From: an uncultured Bacteroidales bacterium
GTDB taxonomy: Bacteria > Bacteroidota > Bacteroidia > Bacteroidales > UBA932
NCBI GenBank assembly: GCA_934675095.1
Contig: CAKUPC010000061.1
Span: forward strand, 1 to 8,051
Direction: 5' to 3'
DNA length: 8,051 bases
Part shown: positions 1 to 5,300 of the stretch, piece after piece
Position numbering within the stretch: position 1 is the stretch's first letter
Layout: each line of letters begins with the position of its first letter
Position numbers and translations under genes: made by a program
The notes under the pieces: model-generated
Database searches by the model: none
What the model was told of the DNA's origin: nothing
Seen by the model: the letters and a program-made list of their open reading frames with translations, nothing else

Positions 1-412
1 AAACGACTTCCGTCTTGGGATGCAGCAGCGACGGCGTGAACTTCGAGAATCCGCGCTTAGGGTCGGCCGCCCCATAGACTACCCGCCCGATCTGTGCCCA
101 GTTCATCGCTCCCGCGCACATCGGACACGGCTCCACGGTCACATACAGCGCACAATCGTCGAGATATTTCCCGCCCATTGCCTCTGTGGCGGCCGTCAGG
201 GCAATCATCTCCGCGTGTGCCGACGGGTCGTGCAGCCTCTCGGTCATGTTATGCCCCCTTGCGATGACGCGCCCGTTCCACACCACCACCGCTCCAATCG
301 GCACCTCGTCCTCCTCCAGTGCAACCCGAGCCTCTTTAAGAGCCTCACGCATATATCTTTCGTCTCCGGAAACGGGACAATGCCCTCCGTCCTTGAAATC
401 TTCTGATGTCAT
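1..412 (-). CDS. tadA: tRNA-specific adenosine deaminase TadA, 3' end truncated by window edge
   Basis: TadA converts adenosine to inosine at wobble position 34 of tRNA (tRNA-Arg ACG in most bacteria), in the cytoplasm, using a zinc-activated water. Reading the minus strand from an ATG at 410-412 gives 137 residues open to the window edge. The cytidine/deoxycytidylate deaminase fold signature is complete: HAE at residues 66-68 (zinc ligand His66, proton-shuttling Glu68) and PCPMC at 95-99 (zinc ligands Cys96 and Cys99). The TadA-type continuation NWAQIGRVVYGAADPKRG follows at about 104-121. The segment DERYMREALKEA near residues 17-28 matches the family's first helix, so the ATG at 352 would cut into the fold and 412 is preferred. 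Only the last C-terminal residues (about 10-20) are missing. It lies 45 bases after the permease gene on the same strand, so it is probably the distal gene of that transcript. A guanine or cytosine deaminase is the alternative, but the NWAQ and DPKRG spelling favours TadA. Confidence 0.93.
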   Translation of the reverse strand, partial: MTSEDFKDGGHCPVSGDERYMREALKEARVALEEDEVPIGAVVVWNGRVIARGHNMTERLHDPSAHAEMIALTAATEAMGGKYLDDCALYVTVEPCPMCAGAMNWAQIGRVVYGAADPKRGFSKFTPSLLHPKTEVV

Positions 413-457
413 ATTTCGTAATCATTGAAAAATGCAACGGTTCATGCCGGCCTTCGA

Positions 458-1384
458 TTACGCGGATTTCTTGTCGCGGCGTGCTTTGACCGTAACCTGC
501 GACAGAATCACACCGACCGTGCATATCGCCACCCCGAGCCACTGCCGCCAGTTCAGCAGCTCATGGCCGAGCACCCACGCGATTATCGCCGAGGCCACCG
601 GAATCAGCGCCGTGAAAATGCTGGACTTCGCCACTCCGAGCTTCTTGATTGTCCCGACCCAGAGCGAGAACGCCACGCTTGAACAGAGCACCGACAGGCA
701 CAGAATCGGCCGCCATGTCTCCCAACTGAGATAGACCTCCGGGGTGAAATTGTCAAAGCCCCTGAAAAGGAACAGCGGTAACAGATAGACCGAACCGATG
801 AGGAACTGATACATCACGATGTTCCGGCTGGAATAGTGGTCGCTGAGTTTTTTTGTTATGCTCGCGTGGCAGACCTCCGAGACGACGGCAATCAGCAGGA
901 ACGCGATTCCAATCAGAAAATGCTCTCCCAGTTCGCCCTTTGCCATCGCCACGAGGACGATTCCTCCGAGCGAAAGGAATATCCCGAAAATGTTGAGTCC
1001 GCAAATTTTTTCCCGGAAAAAGACGACGCCCGCGAAAATCGAGAATATAGGAATCGTCGCAATCGTCATCGCGCTCAGTGTCGGAGACCCCGTAAGCTTG
1101 ATTCCGTAGGTTTCGAAGAGGAAATAGACGAACGGCTCGCACAAGGCTAAAAGCAGGAACCATTTGAGGTCTTTTCTTCTGAGCCCCACCAGTTTGCGCG
1201 TCGCCGCATTGAACGCGAGCAGCAGAAGGCCCGCGATGAATATCCTGACGAACACGAAATAGAATATGGAAATCCCCCTGCCGATGAGGCAGTCCGACCA
1301 GATGTAGGACGCGCCCCACAGCGTGATTGCCGTCAGCGATAATATATATGTCAAAAAACTCCCCTTGAATTCCCTGCTCTTCAT
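458..1384 (-). CDS. EamA-domain permease, drug/metabolite transporter (DMT) superfamily
   Basis: This is an inner-membrane permease of 308 residues, the usual size for ten-helix DMT proteins with two EamA repeats. Hydrophobic segments lie near residues 9-29, 39-60, 74-92, 103-123, 129-148 (first repeat) and 156-176, 189-208, 225-245, 255-273, 281-299 (second repeat). Family hallmarks include WGASYIWS at 23-30, a proline-containing helix followed by a charged FFREK at 122-126, and the matching helix pair IPVASAIIAWVLGHE at 261-275 before WLGVAICTVGVIL. The C-terminal tail is basic (KARRDKKSA), as expected for a cytoplasmic end. The substrate cannot be told from sequence: the family includes exporters of amino acids, nucleosides and other metabolites. 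The ATG at 1384 is preceded by A-rich sequence without a Shine-Dalgarno. It starts 13 bases after the glycosyltransferase stop, which suggests one operon. Confidence 0.9.
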   Translation of the reverse strand: MKSREFKGSFLTYILSLTAITLWGASYIWSDCLIGRGISIFYFVFVRIFIAGLLLLAFNAATRKLVGLRRKDLKWFLLLALCEPFVYFLFETYGIKLTGSPTLSAMTIATIPIFSIFAGVVFFREKICGLNIFGIFLSLGGIVLVAMAKGELGEHFLIGIAFLLIAVVSEVCHASITKKLSDHYSSRNIVMYQFLIGSVYLLPLFLFRGFDNFTPEVYLSWETWRPILCLSVLCSSVAFSLWVGTIKKLGVAKSSIFTALIPVASAIIAWVLGHELLNWRQWLGVAICTVGVILSQVTVKARRDKKSA

Positions 1385-1397
1385 TCTATTTGGTTTT

Positions 1398-2138
1398 TTA
1401 TTGTAGCTTCTTCCTTGGACGGATTTTTCTGAATTTCAGCCTCAGCACGCCCCAGAAGGCCTCCCCGAATATGCTTCCGCTCATCTTTGACGTTCCCTCC
1501 TTGCGATCGACGAATATGATAGGCACCTCCACAATCTTGAATCCGAGTTTGTAGCAGCTGTACTTCATCTCAATCTGGAAACCGTATCCGTACATGCTAA
1601 TTCTGTCCAAATCAATGGTCTCCAGCACCTTGCGCCTGTAGCACTTGAATCCGGCCGTGCAGTCATAGACCTTCATTCCGAGCACCGTCCGCACATAGAC
1701 GGAGGCGTAGTAGGACATGATGACGCGGCCTATTGGCCAGTTGATTACGCTGATTCCGTTGCAGTATCGCGAACCGATGGCAAGGTCGGCACCGCCCGTA
1801 GCGCAGGCCTCGTAGAGCCTCGGAAGGTCTTCCGGATTGTGCGAAAAGTCCGCGTCCATCTCGAAGATGTAGTCATATTTCCGTTCAATCGCCCACTTGA
1901 ATCCCGTAATGTAGGCCGTTCCCAGCCCCTGCTTCCCCGACCTTTCAATCATGAACAACCGTTCCGGAAAACTTTCCTGCAACTTCCTGACAATCCCGGC
2001 CGTCCCGTCAGGCGACCCGTCCTCAATCACGAGCACATGATAGTCTCCCGTCAGCGCGAACACCGCCCGGATAATCTTCTCGATGTTTTCCCGCTCGTTG
2101 TAAGTCGGGATGATGACAACTTTCCTGTCCATAACCAT
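1398..2138 (-). CDS. GT2-family polyprenol monophosphomannose synthase-like glycosyltransferase
   Basis: The protein resembles dolichol/polyprenol-phosphate mannosyltransferases, which transfer mannose from GDP-mannose to a lipid phosphate at the cytoplasmic membrane face, giving a donor for glycan or glycoprotein assembly. With the start at 2138 it has 246 residues. It shows PTYNE at 11-15, EDGSPDGT at 39-46, the metal-binding DAD at 95-97 within MDADFSHNP, GSRY at 122-125 and GFKCYRR at 163-169. A basic tail (RKIRPRKKLQ) ends the protein and I see no C-terminal membrane helices, so it is the short DPM1-like form. The frame stays open to an ATG at 2210, but the extra 24 residues do not look like the family and would place the start upstream of the apparent -7 box at 2171-2178. 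The starts at 2138 and 2132 (MDRKVVIIPTYNE) are both plausible. Donor and acceptor are inferred from the family; a glucosyl or other hexosyl transferase remains possible. It appears to be the first gene of a three-gene minus-strand unit. Confidence 0.88.
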   Translation of the reverse strand: MVMDRKVVIIPTYNERENIEKIIRAVFALTGDYHVLVIEDGSPDGTAGIVRKLQESFPERLFMIERSGKQGLGTAYITGFKWAIERKYDYIFEMDADFSHNPEDLPRLYEACATGGADLAIGSRYCNGISVINWPIGRVIMSYYASVYVRTVLGMKVYDCTAGFKCYRRKVLETIDLDRISMYGYGFQIEMKYSCYKLGFKIVEVPIIFVDRKEGTSKMSGSIFGEAFWGVLRLKFRKIRPRKKLQ

Positions 2139-2170
2139 CCGAATAAAGTTAAATTCCCCAAACGAATCCA

Positions 2171-2178
2171 CAAAAATA
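2171..2178 (-). promoter_or_regulatory. Candidate Bacteroidetes -7 promoter element for the glycosyltransferase operon
   Basis: The minus strand reads TATTTTTG here, an exact match to the Bacteroidetes -7 consensus TAnnTTTG. It would place a transcript start roughly 25-30 bases before the ATG at 2138 or 2132. A TTG lies upstream on this strand (CAA at 2208-2210), but its gap of 29 bases exceeds the usual 17-23, so the -33 half is not convincing. The region is AT-rich, so a chance match is possible. Confidence 0.45.
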
Positions 2179-2197
2179 GTAAAAAAATGAAAACGAT

Positions 2198-2231
2198 TTT
2201 GAAATTTCAATTATGATTATTCATATATTTG
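2198..2231 (+). promoter_or_regulatory. Candidate Bacteroidetes -33/-7 promoter for the alpha-2-macroglobulin/pbpC operon
   Basis: TTTG at 2198-2201 and TATATTTG at 2224-2231 match the Bacteroidetes -33 (TTTG) and -7 (TAnnTTTG) elements with a 22-base gap, inside the reported range. The predicted transcript would begin near 2238 and have a leader of about 60 bases before the ATG at 2298. A second -7-like match, TAATTTTG at 2245-2252, has no TTTG at a suitable distance and is less likely. The inference rests on consensus matches only. Confidence 0.5.
2199..2210. repeat. Perfect 12-base palindrome in the divergent intergenic region
   Basis: TTGAAATTTCAA is identical to its own reverse complement. 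It sits in the 159-base AT-rich gap between the two divergent units and shares its first bases with the putative plus-strand -33 element. A regulator bound here could affect both directions, but AT-rich DNA gives such short palindromes by chance. No regulator gene is seen in the window. Confidence 0.4.
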
Positions 2232-2297
2232 TGATAAGTATTGATAATTTTGTCAAAACAGAAAAGTTTGCGATATATAGCTGAAAAGATTTTTGTC

Positions 2298-2357
2298 ATG
2301 AAGAATATTCTGAAATCCATGATTGTGCTTGCCGCCGCAGTGACGGTTGCATCCTGC
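2298..2357 (+). other. Lipoprotein signal peptide and lipobox of the alpha-2-macroglobulin protein
   Basis: The first 20 codons encode a short basic start (Lys2, Lys6), a hydrophobic core (MIVLAAAVTV) and the lipobox Val-Ala-Ser-Cys, with Cys20 at 2355-2357. Signal peptidase II would cleave before Cys20. The mature start, CGNRNEGSESPD, has Gly at position +2 and scattered acidic residues. It is not a clear match to the acidic export signal of surface lipoproteins in Bacteroidetes, so periplasmic or surface placement is undecided. Confidence 0.85.
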
Positions 2358-5300
2358 GGAAACAGAAACGAAGGCTCTGAGAGCCCCGATGCCGGATTTG
2401 CCGACTACATCGAGGCTTACACTGGCGGCCTGATTTCCGACGCGTCGTCGGTGAAGATTCAGTTCGCATCGACCCCGGATACTTCTGTTCCTGCCGACGG
2501 GCTGCTCAGCTTTTCTCCTTCGCTCAAGGGCGAGGCCCGCTGGGTCGGGTCCAAGATGATAGAGTTCGTGCCTGAGGACGGGCAGCTGAAGCGGGGGCGG
2601 GAGTACCATGGCAAATTCGCGGTGGGCAGGGTCTTCGGTGTGGAGAAGCCGGAGCTCAGAACCTTCGGCTTCACATTCAGAGTCGCGCCGAAGAAGGCCG
2701 CGGTTTCAGTTGACAATGTCCGTATTCTGAAATCCTCTCCGTCGGAGGCTGCGATAAACGGACGCCTGATGCTCAGCGAGAGCGTCCCGGAGGACGAGGC
2801 TTCGGGGATGCTCTATGCGGAAGGTGCCGGAGCCGCCAAGGTTTCCGTCAGACAGACGTCGGAGCCGGGAGCTTATGAATTTACCTGCGCCCCAGTTGTG
2901 CGCCGTGCGTCTGACAGCCGTGTCACAATTGTCTTTGACGGGCATTCTTCCGGGTTCGGAAAGACCGTTTCCGCCGATGTCACGATTCCTGCTTCGGAGG
3001 GCTTCCGGGTTCTGTCCGCCAAGAAAAAAGACGGGGATGAACCGTATGTGGAAGTTCTTCTCTCCCAGCCTCTTGACCCTTTGTCCGATGTCTCGGGAAT
3101 GTTCACGCTGTCGGTCGAGGGACGCAGCTACACCTCCGTTGACGGCAACATCGTCCGTGTCTTCTTTGAGCGGAAAAAGGCTGAGGACAAGCTCTCGCTG
3201 ACTGTCTCCGGCTCTCTCAAAGACTGCACGGGCACACGGCTCGGTGAAGACTGGACAGCGGAATTCCGCTCGGACGAGCTCAAGCCAGCCGTCCGTCTGC
3301 CGAGTCGCGGCAACATTCTCCCGGATGCCTCCGAACTCCGCCTTCCGTTCCAGGCAGTGAACCTCAAGGCTGTGGATTTGAGAGTCATCAAGATTTACAG
3401 TGACAATGTCCTGCATTTCCTTCAGGACAACAGCCTCGACGGCGACAGCGAACTCCGGCGTTCGGGCAGGCTGGTCTATAGCCGCCGGCTCCAGCTCGAT
3501 GCCAACCCGCAGACAGACCTGCATCAGTGGCAGAATTTCTCTGTCGATTTGTCCGGGCTGATGAAGCGCGAGCCGGGCGCCATCTACCGCATATCCCTTT
3601 CTTTCCGTCAGGAATATTCCGTCTATGGAAAGACCGACGTCGCTGTTTCCGGCGAGGAATCGTCTCTTACAAAACTTGCTGCCGGTGAGATGAGCGCCGA
3701 GGACGAGGCGATGTGGGACATACCATATTCATATTATTACGACAATTACTACGATTGGGAAAAATATGACTGGAACGAGCGCGACAACCCTATGGCCCCG
3801 ACATATTATATGCAGGCCGACAGGTTCCCGAGCGTGAATCTTATGAACTCGAATGTCGGAGTCATCGCAAAATCGGGGGGAAACGGAAATATGTGGGTAT
3901 ATGTCAGCGACATCGTCTCCGCATCCCCGCTTTCGGGCGTAGAGATTTCTGCCTACAACTATCAACTGCGCAGGCTCGCCACGGCAAAGTCGGACGCGGA
4001 AGGCCGCGCTGAACTCGCGTTTGAAGGCAAGCCTTTTGTCGTCGTGGCGAAATCCGGCGACGCGGTCTCGTATCTCAAGGTCATTGACGGACAGGAAAAT
4101 TCCCTTAGCCGCTTCGATGTCGGAGGGCAGACCGTCGAGAAAGGGCTGCGCGGTTTCGTCTATGGCGAGAGGGGAGTATGGCGACCGGGCGACACCATGC
4201 ACCTTGTGCTGCTCGTCGAGTCCTCCGGAAAGAAGCTTCCGCAGGACCATCCGGCCGTGCTTGAAGTCTATGGACCTCAGGGACAGTTTTTCTCGCGGCA
4301 GGTCTGCCCGAAATCAGTTGACGGGTTCTACACTTTTGATGTCCCTACTTCAGGAAGCGACATGACCGGAACCTATCATGCCTACGCGAAAATCGGCGGA
4401 GCCACATTCCATAAGTCCCTGCACGTCGAGACCATAAAGCCGAACCGCCTGAAGGTGACGACAACGCTTCCTTCAGATGTGCTTGACGCGGACTCCACGG
4501 CCACATTCCGGGTTAGCTCGGCATGGCTCACCGGAGCGGCGGCATCTTCTCTTACGGCCAAGGCAACCGTCAGACTGACCCCGCGAAAGACGGCGTTCAA
4601 GGGCTTCGACAGCTACATCTTCTCGAACCCGCTCTCCGAATTCCGCACCATGGAAAAGGAACTCTTCAGCACGGTGCTTGACTCTCATGGTAATGCGTCG
4701 GTCAGCGTGCATGTTCCTGCCGCTCCCGATGCTCCCGGAATGCTGAACGCCACCGTCGTCACGAGGGTTTCAGAACCAGGAGGAAATGAGAGCACGGTCT
4801 CGCAGAACGCGCTCTGCTCTCCGTTCGGCGCCTATGTCGGGGTGCTCATGCCTTCTTCTGAAAGCGGCTTTCTTGAGACGGACAAAGACTGGAGCATTAA
4901 GGTTTGTGCGGTGGGGAAGGACGGACGCAGGATTGCCGGACACCGCCTTGAATACAGGATTTACCGCCTTGACAGCAGCTGGTGGTGGGAACGGGACGGG
5001 GCCGAACTCGCCTCGTTCATAAGGAACTCCTCCGCAAAGGTCCACGCCTCCGGACAGATTATCTCCGGAACTTCCGACTCTGAAATCCGTTTCCGCCTCG
5101 ACTATCCGGACTGGGGCAATTTCCTTCTCTATGTCACGGACCTTGACAGCGGCCACAGTTCCGGCACGACCTTCCTCTGCGACTGGCCGCAGTGGCGCGG
5201 ACGCGGTGACAGGGCAGAGAGCACCTCGGCTTCAATGCTGTCATTCTCGCTTGACAGAAAATCCTGTCAGGTCGGCGACGAGGTGGTGGCTTACCTTCCG

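Noticed and set aside
20..406. Plus-strand open frame of 128 codons at the left edge
   Set aside because: It is antisense to tadA, whose zinc-binding motifs are intact on the minus strand.
413..457. Imperfect inverted repeat near ATGCAACGGTTCAT between the permease gene and tadA, considered as a terminator
   Set aside because: The pairing has mismatches and essentially no loop, and no terminator-like stem followed by a T-run is formed on the minus strand.
753..1319. Second minus-strand open frame of 188 codons inside the permease gene
   Set aside because: It is an alternative frame of the permease gene. The protein is rich in Arg, Pro and Gly without membrane segments or family resemblance, whereas the 458-1384 frame shows ten clear helices.
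2245..2252. Second -7-like element TAATTTTG
   Set aside because: No TTTG or TTG lies 17-23 bases upstream; the 2198-2231 pair is better spaced.
2248..2298. Direct repeat TTTTGTCA at 2248-2255 and 2291-2298
   Set aside because: Eight bases in AT-rich sequence, with the second copy running into the start codon; too short to separate from chance.
2706..3524. Long open frame of 272 codons on the minus strand opposite the macroglobulin gene
   Set aside because: It lies entirely antisense to a clearly coding domain region, has no recognisable motif and is typical of GC-rich antisense shadow frames. The same applies to minus-strand frames at 3729-4250, 4770-5156 and 5903-6430.
5202..5210. RGD tripeptide (residues 969-971) as an integrin-binding motif
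   Set aside because: A tripeptide in an Arg/Gly-rich linker is expected by chance and nothing else suggests host adhesion.
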